Origin: Herbiconiux solani NBRC 106740
GTDB lineage: Bacteria > Actinomycetota > Actinomycetes > Actinomycetales > Microbacteriaceae
Length of the DNA: 64,000 nt
Direction of reading: 5' to 3'
Assembly (NCBI RefSeq): GCF_001571005.1
Contig: NZ_BCST01000001.1
Location: 186,001 to 250,000 of the forward strand
Shown: positions 27,063 through 35,804 of the stretch, piece after piece
Layout: each line of letters opens with the position of its first letter
Position numbering within the stretch: the first letter of the stretch is position 1
Position numbers and translations under genes: made by a program
The notes under the pieces: model-generated
Databases searched by the model: none
What the model was told of the DNA's origin: nothing
The model's input: only the letters and a program-made list of their open reading frames with translations

Positions 27063-27476
27063 ATGACCGGTGGAGACATCGCAGGCCTGATCGCAGCGGG
27101 GGTCTTCGCCGTGCTGGTGGGCCTGATCGCCGTCCCGCTCCTGAAGCTCGGGGGAGTGTTCGACCAGACGCGCGACTCCATCAAAGACGTCAGCGACGGC
27201 ATCACGCCGATCCTCGCCGAGTCGACGGTGACGGTGCAGGAGGCGAACAAGCAGCTCGCCCGGGTGGATGCGATCACCAAGAACGTCGAAGAGGTCACCG
27301 GCAACGTGTCGTCGCTGGTGGCGCTGTTCGCCGCCTCGGTCGGCGGGCCGCTGATCAAGCTCGCGGGCTTCAGCGCGGCCGTCCGCGAGGGGCTGCTGAC
27401 CTTCCGCCCCGAGTCGCAGCGCACGGCCAAGAAGGGGCAGAAGCCCAAGCCCGCTCCGAAGAAGCGCTCGAAGTAG
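27063..27476 (+). CDS. DUF948 family membrane-associated protein
   Basis: A 137-residue protein with an N-terminal membrane helix (about residues 5-30, GDIAGLIAAGVFAVLVGLIAVPLL), then a helical segment typical of DUF948 (DQTRDSIKDVSDGITPILAESTVTVQEANKQL). The C-terminal 35 residues are Lys-rich. The function is unknown. ATG start after AGAGAGGTT. A small membrane protein follows, and alaS after it; DUF948 next to alaS is a recurring actinobacterial arrangement. Confidence 0.85.
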   Translation: MTGGDIAGLIAAGVFAVLVGLIAVPLLKLGGVFDQTRDSIKDVSDGITPILAESTVTVQEANKQLARVDAITKNVEEVTGNVSSLVALFAASVGGPLIKLAGFSAAVREGLLTFRPESQRTAKKGQKPKPAPKKRSK

Positions 27477-27539
27477 CCCGCTACACTGGCCGAGGCTTTT
27501 TCTGTCCCGAACGAGCACCCTACGAACGAGGAGAACGCA

Positions 27540-27749
27540 ATGAAGAAAGTTCTGTGGCTGATCGCCGGAGTCGGCATCGGATTCGTGGTCGCGCACCAGT
27601 TCAACCAGACCTCGGGCGGCAAGAAGTTCTTCTCCGAGCTCGACAAGAAGACCAAGGAGTTCAGCGACTCGCTGGTCGACGGCTACCGTGAGCGCGAGTC
27701 CGAGCTCCGTGCCGCGATCGCCGACGCGGGCGACAAGCTCACCAAGTAA
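27540..27749 (+). CDS. Small predicted membrane protein
   Basis: A 69-residue protein. Residues 4-22 are hydrophobic (VLWLIAGVGIGFVVAHQF), followed by a charged amphipathic helix (ELDKKTKEFSDSLVDGYRER). I do not recognise a named family. Its layout (N-terminal helix, then a short coiled segment) mirrors the DUF948 protein just upstream, and the pair may act together at the membrane. ATG start with CGAGGAGA seven bases upstream; TACACT at 27482-27487 could give it its own promoter. Confidence 0.75.
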   Translation: MKKVLWLIAGVGIGFVVAHQFNQTSGGKKFFSELDKKTKEFSDSLVDGYRERESELRAAIADAGDKLTK

Positions 27750-27757
27750 GTCCCTCC

Positions 27758-27787
27758 GGTCCGCCGTGCGCCTCGCGCCGGCGGACC
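27758..27787 (+). terminator. Hairpin between the small membrane protein gene and alaS
   Basis: A perfect 9-bp stem (GGTCCGCCG with CGGCGGACC) and a 12-base GC-rich loop, nine bases after the stop. It is followed by the alaS -10 box, so it probably separates two units. Confidence 0.55.
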
Positions 27788-27790
27788 GCG

Positions 27791-27796
27791 TACGCT
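27791..27796 (+). promoter_or_regulatory. -10 box upstream of alaS
   Basis: TACGCT 29 bases before the ATG of alaS, right after a hairpin. No clear -35. Confidence 0.4.
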
Positions 27797-27825
27797 CTCC
27801 CACCCCCGCTAGGACACCCGCTCAC

Positions 27826-30504
27826 ATGCAGACCGCTGACATCCGTTCCCGCTGGCTCGACTTCTTCGGGAGCAGGGGGCACACCGTCGTCCCCTCCGCC
27901 TCCCTGGTCAGCGACGACCCGTCGTTGCTGTTCACGGTCGCCGGCATGGTGCCGTTCATCCCGTATCTGTCGGGGCTGGTGCCCGCACCGTACCCGCGCG
28001 CCACGAGCGTGCAGAAGTGCATCCGCACCCTCGACATCGAGGAGGTGGGGAAGACCACGCGGCACGGCACGTTCTTCCAGATGAACGGCAACTTCTCGTT
28101 CGGCGACTACTTCAAGGAAGGCGCGATCGGCTACGCCTGGGAGCTCCTCACCGGCAGCGAGTCCGACGGCGGCCTCGGTTTCGCCGAGCGCGACCTCTGG
28201 GTCACCGTCTACGAGGACGACGACGAGGCGATCGACATCTGGAAGCGCGTCGCCGGTCTGCCTGACGAGCGCATCCAGCGCCGCGACAAGGAAGACAACT
28301 ACTGGTCGACCGGTCAGCCCGGCCCCGCAGGCCCCTGCTCGGAGATCTACTTCGACCGCGGCCCGCGCTACGGGATCGAGGGCGGCCCGGTCGCCGACGA
28401 GAGCCGGTACATCGAGATCTGGAACCTCGTGTTCATGCAGTACCTCCGCGGCGAGGGCAGCTCGAAGACCGAGTTCGAGATCCTGGGCGAACTGCCCCGC
28501 AAGAACATCGACACCGGCATGGGTCTCGAGCGCGTCGCGTTCCTCAAGCAGGGCGTCGAGAACCTCTACGAGATCGACCAGGTCCGTCCGGTGCTCGACC
28601 GGGCCTCCGAGCTCTCCGGCCGCCGCTACGGCGCCGACCACGACGACGACGTGCGGATGCGCGTGGTCGCCGACCACGTGCGCTCGGCCCTGATGCTGAT
28701 GAGCGACGGCGTGACCCCGTCGAACGAGGGCCGTGGATACATCCTCCGGCGCCTACTCCGCCGCACGGTGCGCTCGATGCGACTGCTGGGCGTCGACACC
28801 GCCACCATGCCCGAGCTCCTGACCGCCTCGCGCGACGCCATGAAGGCCGCGTACCCCGAGGTCGAGACCGACTTCGGCCGCATCTCCCGCGGCGCCTACG
28901 CCGAGGAGGAGTCCTTCCTCCGCACGCTCACCGGCGGCACCACGATCCTCGACACCGCGGTCAGCTCGACCAAGTCCGGCGGGGCGACCGAGCTGCCGGG
29001 CGACACCGCGTTCCTGCTCCACGACACCTACGGCTTCCCGATCGACCTCACGCTTGAGATCGCGGAGGAGTCCGGCATCACGGTCGACCGCGTGGCCTTC
29101 GAGTCGCTGATGGCCGAGCAGAAGCAGCGCGCCAAGGCCGATGCCAAGGCGAAGAAGCTCGGCATCACCGACCTCACCGTGTACAGCCAGTTCCGCGCGC
29201 TCGGCGAGACCGTGTTCCGCGGCTACGACGAGCTCGAGGCCGAGTCGCCCGTGCTCGGGCTCATCCTCGACGGCGTCTCCGTCTCCTCCGCGGTCGCGGG
29301 GGAGCAGGTCGAGGTCATCCTCGCCGAGACCGCGCTCTACGCCGAGTCCGGGGGCCAGGAGGCCGACGCCGGCACGATCGTGGGCGAGGGCTTCGAGCTG
29401 ACCGTGCTCGACGTGCAGAAGCCGGTCAAGGGCCTGATCAGCCACCGCGCCGAGGTCACCAGCGGCCAGGTCGCCGTCGGCGACCGGGCCCGCAGCGTGG
29501 TCGACGCCGATTGGCGCCGGGGCGCGACCCAGGCGCACTCCGCGACCCACCTCATCCACGCCGCCCTCCGCGAGACCCTCGGCGAAGAGGCGCACCAGGC
29601 CGGTTCGTACAACAAGGCCGGCTACATGCGCCTGGACTTCTCGTGGAACCAGCCGCTCTCGGTCGAGACCCGCACCGAGATCGAGGAGATCGCGAACGTC
29701 GCCATCCGGAGCGACCTGCCCGTGCTCACCCGCGAGCTGCCGCTGGACGAAGCGCGCTCGATGGGCGCCATGGCGCTGTTCGGCGAGAAGTACGGCGAGG
29801 TCGTGCGGATGGTCGACATCGGCGGCCCGTGGTCGCGCGAGCTCTGCGCCGGCACCCACGTCTCCTCCAGCGCCCAGATCGGCATGATCAACCTGCAGGG
29901 CGAATCCTCGATCGGCTCGACCAACCGCCGCGTCGAGGCCCTCGTGGGCATCGAGGCGTTCCGCGAGTTCGCGGCCGAGCGCGCCCTCGTCTCGCAGCTC
30001 ACCTCGAGCCTCAAGACCCCGCGCGACGAGCTCGTCACGCGGATCGCCGACCTGAGCGCGAACCTCAAGGCCGCAGAGAAGCGGATCGCCGCCTTCGAGG
30101 CGGGCCAACTGTCGACCCGCATCCCGGGCCTGGCCGCATCCGCCCGCCCCGCCGGAGCGGTGACACTCGTCGCCGAGAACCTGGGCGAGCTGCGGTCGGC
30201 CGACGACGTGCGCCAGCTCGTCACCGGTGTTCGCGAGGTGCTCGTGGCCGGCGGCTCGGACACCGCGGTCGTGGCGCTGGCCGCCGTGGTCAACGCCAAG
30301 CCCGTCGTGATCGTCGCCACCACGGACGGCGCGCGCGCCGCCGGAGCCAAGGCGGGCGCGCTCGCGAAGCTCGCGGCCGGCGTGCTCGGCGGTGGTGGTG
30401 GCGGCAAGGACGACCTGGCCCAGGGCGGCGGCACCGACACCGAGGCCCTCGGGGAGGCGCTCTCGGCCATCGGCCGGGCGGTCTCCGGCGGGACGGCCGG
30501 GTAG
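27826..30504 (+). CDS. alaS: Alanyl-tRNA synthetase
   Basis: An 892-residue class II synthetase. Catalytic domain from RSRWLDFFGSRGHTVVPSAS, editing domain with the zinc motif HSATH and CAGTH (HxxxH...CxxxH), and a C-terminal oligomerisation domain ending in a Gly-rich GGGGGGKDD segment as usual. The ATG at 27826 gives the canonical MQTADIRSRWL start. The open frame upstream overlaps the small membrane protein gene and is not homologous. ruvX starts three bases after the stop. Confidence 0.97.
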   Translation: MQTADIRSRWLDFFGSRGHTVVPSASLVSDDPSLLFTVAGMVPFIPYLSGLVPAPYPRATSVQKCIRTLDIEEVGKTTRHGTFFQMNGNFSFGDYFKEGAIGYAWELLTGSESDGGLGFAERDLWVTVYEDDDEAIDIWKRVAGLPDERIQRRDKEDNYWSTGQPGPAGPCSEIYFDRGPRYGIEGGPVADESRYIEIWNLVFMQYLRGEGSSKTEFEILGELPRKNIDTGMGLERVAFLKQGVENLYEIDQVRPVLDRASELSGRRYGADHDDDVRMRVVADHVRSALMLMSDGVTPSNEGRGYILRRLLRRTVRSMRLLGVDTATMPELLTASRDAMKAAYPEVETDFGRISRGAYAEEESFLRTLTGGTTILDTAVSSTKSGGATELPGDTAFLLHDTYGFPIDLTLEIAEESGITVDRVAFESLMAEQKQRAKADAKAKKLGITDLTVYSQFRALGETVFRGYDELEAESPVLGLILDGVSVSSAVAGEQVEVILAETALYAESGGQEADAGTIVGEGFELTVLDVQKPVKGLISHRAEVTSGQVAVGDRARSVVDADWRRGATQAHSATHLIHAALRETLGEEAHQAGSYNKAGYMRLDFSWNQPLSVETRTEIEEIANVAIRSDLPVLTRELPLDEARSMGAMALFGEKYGEVVRMVDIGGPWSRELCAGTHVSSSAQIGMINLQGESSIGSTNRRVEALVGIEAFREFAAERALVSQLTSSLKTPRDELVTRIADLSANLKAAEKRIAAFEAGQLSTRIPGLAASARPAGAVTLVAENLGELRSADDVRQLVTGVREVLVAGGSDTAVVALAAVVNAKPVVIVATTDGARAAGAKAGALAKLAAGVLGGGGGGKDDLAQGGGTDTEALGEALSAIGRAVSGGTAG

Positions 30505-30507
30505 CGG

Positions 30508-30978
30508 ATGCGGACCGGAGTGCGGATCGGGATCGATGTGGGCAAGGCCCGCATCGGTGTCGCCCGCACGGATCCGCACGGCATGCTCGCCACCCCGGTC
30601 GAGACGGTTCCCCGCTCGCCCGAGGGCGACGACGCCGACCTCCGGCGCATCCGGAGCATCGCCGACGAGCTCGACGCGCTCGAGTACGTGGTGGGCCTTC
30701 CGCTGTCGATGAGCGGCTCCGAGACGGCCTCGACCCAGGATGCGCGCGACTTCGCCGAGCGGCTGGCCGAGAGCGGCGGCCTCCCGGTGCGCATGATCGA
30801 CGAGCGCCTCACGACCGTCTCCGCCCAGGCCGCCCTGCACCGGACCGGTCGGAACACTCGGAGCTCACGCCCCGTGATCGACCAGGTGGCCGCGGTTATA
30901 CTCGTGCAGCATGCCCTCGACACCGAGCGTGCCTCGGGAAATCCTCCCGGCATCCTGATCGCAACGGGGCGATTCTGA
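30508..30978 (+). CDS. ruvX: RuvX/YqgF family putative Holliday junction resolvase or 16S pre-rRNA nuclease
   Basis: A 156-residue RNase H-fold nuclease. Motifs: GIDVGKARIGVA (Asp13), YVVGLPLSM, and the acidic DERLTT and DQVAAVILVQ. The family is known as RuvX (resolvase) and as YqgF/Yqg RNase acting on the 5' end of 16S rRNA. It follows alaS, the usual position. Its stop overlaps a 17-codon frame that leads into mltG. Confidence 0.93.
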   Translation: MRTGVRIGIDVGKARIGVARTDPHGMLATPVETVPRSPEGDDADLRRIRSIADELDALEYVVGLPLSMSGSETASTQDARDFAERLAESGGLPVRMIDERLTTVSAQAALHRTGRNTRSSRPVIDQVAAVILVQHALDTERASGNPPGILIATGRF

Positions 30979-31031
30979 TGACAACGGCTCATCCCCAGCC
31001 CGACCCGAGTCAAGGAAAAGGTATCGCGTGA
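30978..31031 (+). CDS. 17-codon bridging reading frame between ruvX and mltG
   Basis: An ATG on the ruvX stop (TGATG) opens a frame of 17 codons. Its TGA overlaps the mltG start codon (GTGA at 31028-31031). No homology is recognisable, and a peptide function is not claimed. Its value would be to carry ribosomes from ruvX to mltG, since mltG has only a weak AAGGAAAAGG ribosome-binding site. It could equally be a chance overlap. Confidence 0.3.
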   Translation: MTTAHPQPDPSQGKGIA

Positions 31032-32215
31032 CTGATCGACAGCCACCAGAGGACCACCCTTTCGCGGAGTTCTTCCGCCCGGAGCAGCCCGGCCGCGTCG
31101 CCACCGCCACGCCGCCCACGCGCCGATCCACCCGGGAGAGCGCGCCGCCGCCGCGGAAGCCGCGTCGCTGGATCGCCCGGCTGATCACCACGATCGTCGT
31201 GCTCGGCCTCCTGGGCGGCGCCGGCTACTTCGTCGTCAACACCTTCGGCTCGCAGATCAGCTCGATGTTCGCGGCCAAGGAGACCGACGACTACAGCGGC
31301 ACCGGCACCGGTGAGGTCATGTTCGTCGTGAACCAGGGCGACATCGGCGAGGCGATCGGCGACAACCTGGCCACCGCGGGCGTCATCAAGAACTCCGCGA
31401 CGTTCTACGACCTGCTGCTCAAGCAGAGCCCGGCGCCGGTCTTCCAGTCGGGCACCTTCCGGCTCGCCTCGCAGATGAGCGCGCAGGCCGCGCTCACGGC
31501 GCTGCAGGATCCCGCGAACAAGGTCGACTACACCGTCACGATCCCTGAGGGATCGAGCGCCAAGGGCATCTACCAGGAGCTCGCCGACGTCACGGGGCAG
31601 CCGCTGGCCGACTTCGAGGCCGCCGGAGCGAACTACGTCGCACTCGGGGTGCCGGCGCAGGCGCCGAGCATCGAGGGCTTCCTGTTCCCGGCCACCTACA
31701 CCTTCCAGCCGGGGCAGACCGCGGCCGACATGATCACGACCATGGTGAACCGCACCTTCCAGTCGCTGGATGCGGCGGGCGTCGCACCCGACGACCGGTT
31801 CCGCGTGATCACCCTCGCCGCCCTCATCCAGAAGGAGGCGGGCAGCACCGCCGACATGGCGAAGGTCTCGCGGGTGTTCACCAACCGCCTCGCCGACGGC
31901 ATGAACCTCGAGTCGGATGCGACGGTCCGCTACGGCGCCGGCGGCAACGACGTCGAGACGACCTCGGCCGAGCGCGCGGACACCTCGAACATCTACAACA
32001 CCTATGCGCACCCCGGGCTCCCGGGCGGGCCGATCTCGAACCCGGGCGACGATGCGATCAACGCGGCGCTGCACCCGGTCGACGGACCGTGGCTGTTCTT
32101 CGTGACGGTGAACCTCGACACCGGCGAGACGGTGTTCTCGACCACGGCCGAGGAGCACGAGCAGGCGGTCGAGCAGCTGCAGCAGTGGTGGGCCGACCAC
32201 CCGGGCATCGGCTGA
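31028..32215 (+). CDS. mltG: Endolytic transglycosylase MltG
   Basis: A 395-residue YceG/MltG family lytic transglycosylase that cuts nascent peptidoglycan strands. Long Pro/Arg-rich cytoplasmic N-terminus (1-50), one membrane helix (about 51-73, LITTIVVLGLLGGAGYFVV), a LysM-like part, and the catalytic domain with Glu270 in LIQKEAGST. The GTG at 31028 follows AAGGAAAAGG. The alaS-ruvX-mltG-aroE order is conserved in mycobacteria. Confidence 0.94.
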   Translation: MTDRQPPEDHPFAEFFRPEQPGRVATATPPTRRSTRESAPPPRKPRRWIARLITTIVVLGLLGGAGYFVVNTFGSQISSMFAAKETDDYSGTGTGEVMFVVNQGDIGEAIGDNLATAGVIKNSATFYDLLLKQSPAPVFQSGTFRLASQMSAQAALTALQDPANKVDYTVTIPEGSSAKGIYQELADVTGQPLADFEAAGANYVALGVPAQAPSIEGFLFPATYTFQPGQTAADMITTMVNRTFQSLDAAGVAPDDRFRVITLAALIQKEAGSTADMAKVSRVFTNRLADGMNLESDATVRYGAGGNDVETTSAERADTSNIYNTYAHPGLPGGPISNPGDDAINAALHPVDGPWLFFVTVNLDTGETVFSTTAEEHEQAVEQLQQWWADHPGIG

Positions 32216-32230
32216 GTCGGGAGGCCTCGG

Positions 32231-33124
32231 ATGACGATCGATCCGCTCACCGGTGATCCGGACGCGCTGCGCGTGCCGCGCCTGCTGGGCGTGCTCGGGT
32301 CGCCGATCGCCCACTCGAAGTCGCCGCTGCTGCACCGGGCCGCCTATGCGGCGCTCGGGCTGCCGTGGGGCTACGACGCGATCGAGGTCACGAGCGAGCA
32401 GCTGCCCGGGTTCCTGGCCGAGCTCGACGAGCCGTGGCGCGGGCTGTCGCTGACGATGCCGCTGAAGGAGACCGTCTTCGGGTCGCTGTCGTCGGTGGAT
32501 GCGGTGGGCCGGATGACCGAGTCGGTCAACACGGTGCTGGTCACCTCCGCCGACGGCCGGCGGCTGCTGTCGGGGTTCAACACCGACGTGTACGGCATCG
32601 CCGAGGCGCTGCGCGAGGCCGGGGTCACCTCGACCGCGCGGACGCTCGTGCTCGGCGGCGGCGCGACCGCGCGCTCGGCCGTGGTGGCCGCGGCGCAGCT
32701 CGGCAGCGAGCACGTCGACGTGGTGCTGCGGAGCCCGGCGAAGGCGGCGTCGGTCGTCGAGGCGGCCCGGGCCGCCGGCGTCGCCTCCTCGGTCACGGCG
32801 CTGCACGACCCGGCCCTGGCTGGGCTCGAGCCCGACCTCACGATCAGCACGCTGCCCGGCGGAGTGGGGGTGTCGGTGAACTTCGCCGCGGCCGTCGCAC
32901 CCCGTTCATCCACTCTGCTCGACGTCGCCTACCACCCGTGGCCGAGCGAGCTCGCCGGGCTCTGGCAGCAGGCCGGGAGCGCCACCGTCACCGGTGAGGC
33001 GATGCTCGTGCACCAGGCCCTCATGCAGATCCGCATCTTCCTGCACGGCGACCCCCTCGTGAAGCTCCCCGACGAGCCCCGCATCCTCGCCGCGATGCAG
33101 TCGGCCCTCGCACCCGCATCCTGA
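32231..33124 (+). CDS. aroE: Shikimate dehydrogenase
   Basis: A 297-residue NADP-dependent reductase of 3-dehydroshikimate. Shikimate-binding SPIAHSKSPLLHR (24-36), catalytic Lys79 in MPLKE, the Asp of FNTDVYG, and the nucleotide-binding GGGATARSAV. ATG start with GGGAGG upstream. It belongs to the pathway continued by aroC-aroK-aroB-aroQ, but the LuxR gene and its upstream region now lie between. Confidence 0.95.
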   Translation: MTIDPLTGDPDALRVPRLLGVLGSPIAHSKSPLLHRAAYAALGLPWGYDAIEVTSEQLPGFLAELDEPWRGLSLTMPLKETVFGSLSSVDAVGRMTESVNTVLVTSADGRRLLSGFNTDVYGIAEALREAGVTSTARTLVLGGGATARSAVVAAAQLGSEHVDVVLRSPAKAASVVEAARAAGVASSVTALHDPALAGLEPDLTISTLPGGVGVSVNFAAAVAPRSSTLLDVAYHPWPSELAGLWQQAGSATVTGEAMLVHQALMQIRIFLHGDPLVKLPDEPRILAAMQSALAPAS

Positions 33125-33219
33125 TCACGCGATGATTGCGCGATGATCCTCGTGCACGCATCATCGGTAACGCACGATAATCGGTGCGCAGGATCATCGG
33201 TACGCAAGGGGGCTCGCTG
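33125..33219 (+). repeat. Heptamer array (ATCATCG) upstream of the LuxR regulator
   Basis: The intergenic region holds two inverted copies of the heptamer (CGATGAT at 33130-33136 and 33141-33147) and three direct copies: ATCATCGGTAACGCA (33160-33174), ATAATCGGTGCGCA (33177-33190, one change) and ATCATCGGTACGCA (33193-33206). Direct copies are spaced 17 and 16 bases apart, inverted copies 11. The last copy ends three bases before AAGGGGG-like ribosome-binding sequence. This has the look of a multi-site operator, possibly for the regulator itself. Confidence 0.6.
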
Positions 33220-35748
33220 ATGAGTGGTCACGGGAAAGTCGATTCGCGGGAGTCCGCCGTCGCGACGGTGCTGGCCGTGCTCGCCACCGGGCAGGGTGTT
33301 CTCGTCGTGGGTGAACCGGGTGCGGGCCGTACGCACCTCATCCGGTCGGCGCTCGCCCAGCTGCCGGACGAATCGCGGCGGTCGATCTGGGTCGGCGACG
33401 ACGTCCACCGTCTCGACGCGCAGCTCGGCTCCGACCTGATCCGGTCGACGGAGCAGAAGCGGATCATCCCGGTCATCACCGCAGCGGCACGACGTCCGCT
33501 CGGCGCGGTGGCCGAGAAGATGTGCCGCGACGGCCTCGTCGTGCGCATCGATCTGCCGGACCTGGATCCGAGCGCGGTGCTCGCTGCCGTGCAGACATTC
33601 CTGGGCGGCCGGCTCGATCCTGCCGCGGTACCGGCGTTCGTCCCTCAGCGCAGCGGAGGCGACCTGGTCGTGCTGCAGGAGGTGGTGCGCGAGGCGCAGG
33701 CCGCGGGAGCCCTGGTGGAGAGGAACGGGTCGTGGGGTCTCACGGGCCACTCGCTCCATCCCGATCCGCTCCGTCGTCTCCTGCGATCCCGGCTGAGCGC
33801 GCTCACGACCCTCACCCCCGTGTCGGAGACGCTGCTCGACATCATCGGGCTCGCACCGGAGATGAGCGTCGAGCAGGTCGAAGTGCTGCTCGAGGCTCTC
33901 GTCGACGGCGACACGGCACACGCGCTGGAGCGGTTGGAGGAGGACGGCGTGATCGACGTCCTGGGCCGGGACGGGTCGTTCCGGGTGAGGATCCACGACG
34001 CGGTCATCGAATTGATCATTCCGCAGACGATCGGCCAACTCCGACGCCGTCGGCTGACGACTGCGGTGGTGGAGCAGCTGAGGCACGTACCTCCGGAGCG
34101 CCTGACCGAGAGCGAGCTCGCCTGCCTCACACGCTACGCGGCACCGTTGGGCGTGCCGATCGAGGCCGACGTCCTCACCCGGGCGGCGAACGCGGCCCTC
34201 CGGCGTTCGCGGCGGGAACTGGCGTTCCATCTCGCATCCGCCGCGGTGGAGGGCGGTGGCGGCTCGTCGGCCGGCCTGGCCCTCGCGGCGGCCGAAGCGC
34301 AGCTCGGCCGGGTCGACGCGGCGAAGGACCGGCTGAGAGGGCTCGAGGGCGACTTCGCCACCGAGCCGGGGTTCGCCGCAGCCGCTGCGACGCTCTCCCG
34401 TCTGATCGACGAGCGGAGCCGGGATGCACTGGCCGCCTGGCACATCCCGTCGGACTGGTCCGGAGACGAGGACGTCTTCGCTCTCGGCGCCACTTTGCGT
34501 CTGGACTCTGCCAGGGACATCATGACGCCGGCCGAGATCCGGAGCGCGGTATCGGTCCCGGTGGATCCGAACATCGTCATCCAAGGCGAGGTGATGGCAC
34601 AGACCGCCCTGGTCGCATGCCTCCAGGGGGATCTCTCCCGCGCCGACGACCTGCTGGACGACGCCGAGGCGATCCTCGCACCCGCAGGCGCGGACCTCCT
34701 GCGGATCCAGTGGACGCGCGCGTACATCCGATGCCACGACGAACCGCTGGACCCTTGGCTCCGGGTGCTGTCCGACATGCGGGAGTCCGCGGCCGCACGG
34801 GGCCACGGCGTCGTCCAGGGCCACATCGGGCTCGCCATCGGCGGCATGATGGTGGGCGCCGGCCGGGTGACCCAGGGAGCGGTCGAGCTTCAGCGCGCGC
34901 TCGACCTCCTCGAGCAGAACGGTCTCGTCGCGGCCGCGACGGACACGCGGGTCGAACTCGCGGTCGCCACCGCCATGGCGGGAGACGGCGAGGGCGCCAT
35001 GGAGTTGCTGAGGCCGGTGCTGGATCCGTCCCCGGAGATGGGGTTCCTCCTCGCCCGGACGACGGTCGCCGTGGGGGTGTCCCACGCCGCGGCAGGCCGG
35101 ATGGGCGAGGCCGCGGAGGCGTTGATCCAGGCCGCCGGCATCCATGCCGCCCTCGGGCTCCGTCTCCACGAGCTGAGCGCCCTGCACCATGCGGCGCGCG
35201 CAGGTGCCGCGCAGGAGGTGCTTTCCCGGGTCGACGAGCTCGGCACCAGCGTCGAGGGGCGCTCGATGGCGATCTGTGTGCGGCACACCCGGGCTCTCGC
35301 CCGCTCGCAGTCGCTGGATCCCGCGCTCCCGCACTCCGGCGAGGAGACCAGGGCTCTGGCGCGGGAGTTCGTGGAGACCGCGGAGGAGGCATCCGTCCTC
35401 GGGTGGCCCGCCCCCGCTGCGGAAGCGTTCTTCTCGGCGGCCGAGCTGTTCGCGGCCTGCGGCGACGACCGGGACGCATCCGCCGCGCGTCGGCGCGGAG
35501 AGGACCACCTGGTCGTGTGCGGGCTGACATCGCTTCCGTTCACCCGCGATCCGGGCGTGGTCCGTTTGTCGGAGCGGGAGTCCGAGATCGCGGGTCTCGC
35601 GGCCGCGGGGGCCTCCAACCGGCAGATCGCCGACGCGCTGGTGCTCTCGGTCCGCACCGTCGAGACGCACCTCCAGCGGGTGTACCGCAAGCTCGGCATC
35701 CGCGGTCGCAGCGAACTCCCCGACGCGATCGGCTCCCGCACCCCCTGA
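33220..35748 (+). CDS. Large LuxR-family transcriptional regulator with P-loop ATPase-like domain
   Basis: An 842-residue LAL/MalT-like regulator. The N-terminal P-loop region has GEPGAGRTH at 31-39, where Arg37 replaces the usual Walker A Lys, so ATP binding may be weakened. A winged-helix part (about 180-260) and a long helical, TPR-like middle (about 300-770) follow. The C-terminal LuxR helix-turn-helix spans about 780-842 (LSERESEIAGLAAAGASNRQ onwards). ATG at 33220 follows AAGGGGG; an in-frame GTG at 33184 would start inside the repeat array. No ligand or target is readable. It stands alone between aroE and aroC, whose products work in one pathway. Confidence 0.85.
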   Translation: MSGHGKVDSRESAVATVLAVLATGQGVLVVGEPGAGRTHLIRSALAQLPDESRRSIWVGDDVHRLDAQLGSDLIRSTEQKRIIPVITAAARRPLGAVAEKMCRDGLVVRIDLPDLDPSAVLAAVQTFLGGRLDPAAVPAFVPQRSGGDLVVLQEVVREAQAAGALVERNGSWGLTGHSLHPDPLRRLLRSRLSALTTLTPVSETLLDIIGLAPEMSVEQVEVLLEALVDGDTAHALERLEEDGVIDVLGRDGSFRVRIHDAVIELIIPQTIGQLRRRRLTTAVVEQLRHVPPERLTESELACLTRYAAPLGVPIEADVLTRAANAALRRSRRELAFHLASAAVEGGGGSSAGLALAAAEAQLGRVDAAKDRLRGLEGDFATEPGFAAAAATLSRLIDERSRDALAAWHIPSDWSGDEDVFALGATLRLDSARDIMTPAEIRSAVSVPVDPNIVIQGEVMAQTALVACLQGDLSRADDLLDDAEAILAPAGADLLRIQWTRAYIRCHDEPLDPWLRVLSDMRESAAARGHGVVQGHIGLAIGGMMVGAGRVTQGAVELQRALDLLEQNGLVAAATDTRVELAVATAMAGDGEGAMELLRPVLDPSPEMGFLLARTTVAVGVSHAAAGRMGEAAEALIQAAGIHAALGLRLHELSALHHAARAGAAQEVLSRVDELGTSVEGRSMAICVRHTRALARSQSLDPALPHSGEETRALAREFVETAEEASVLGWPAPAAEAFFSAAELFAACGDDRDASAARRRGEDHLVVCGLTSLPFTRDPGVVRLSERESEIAGLAAAGASNRQIADALVLSVRTVETHLQRVYRKLGIRGRSELPDAIGSRTP

Positions 35749-35760
35749 CCCGCCCGCCGC

Positions 35761-35785
35761 CCGCGCCGCAGAGGCGGCGGCGCGG
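35761..35785 (+). terminator. Terminator after the LuxR regulator
   Basis: A perfect 9-bp GC stem (CCGCGCCGC with GCGGCGCGG) and a 7-base loop, 12 bases after the stop and just before the aroC -10. Confidence 0.6.
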
Positions 35786-35792
35786 TACTAGC

Positions 35793-35798
35793 TAGAAT
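35793..35798 (+). promoter_or_regulatory. -10 box of a predicted leaderless promoter (aroC)
   Basis: TAGAAT with six bases to the ATG at 35805. No ribosome-binding site is present in the spacer. Confidence 0.55.
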
Positions 35799-35804
35799 CG
35801 ATTC

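Noticed and set aside
32929-35670. A 913-codon open frame on the minus strand opposite the LuxR regulator
   Set aside because: Shadow: no recognisable domains, while the plus frame has a P-loop and a clear LuxR helix-turn-helix.
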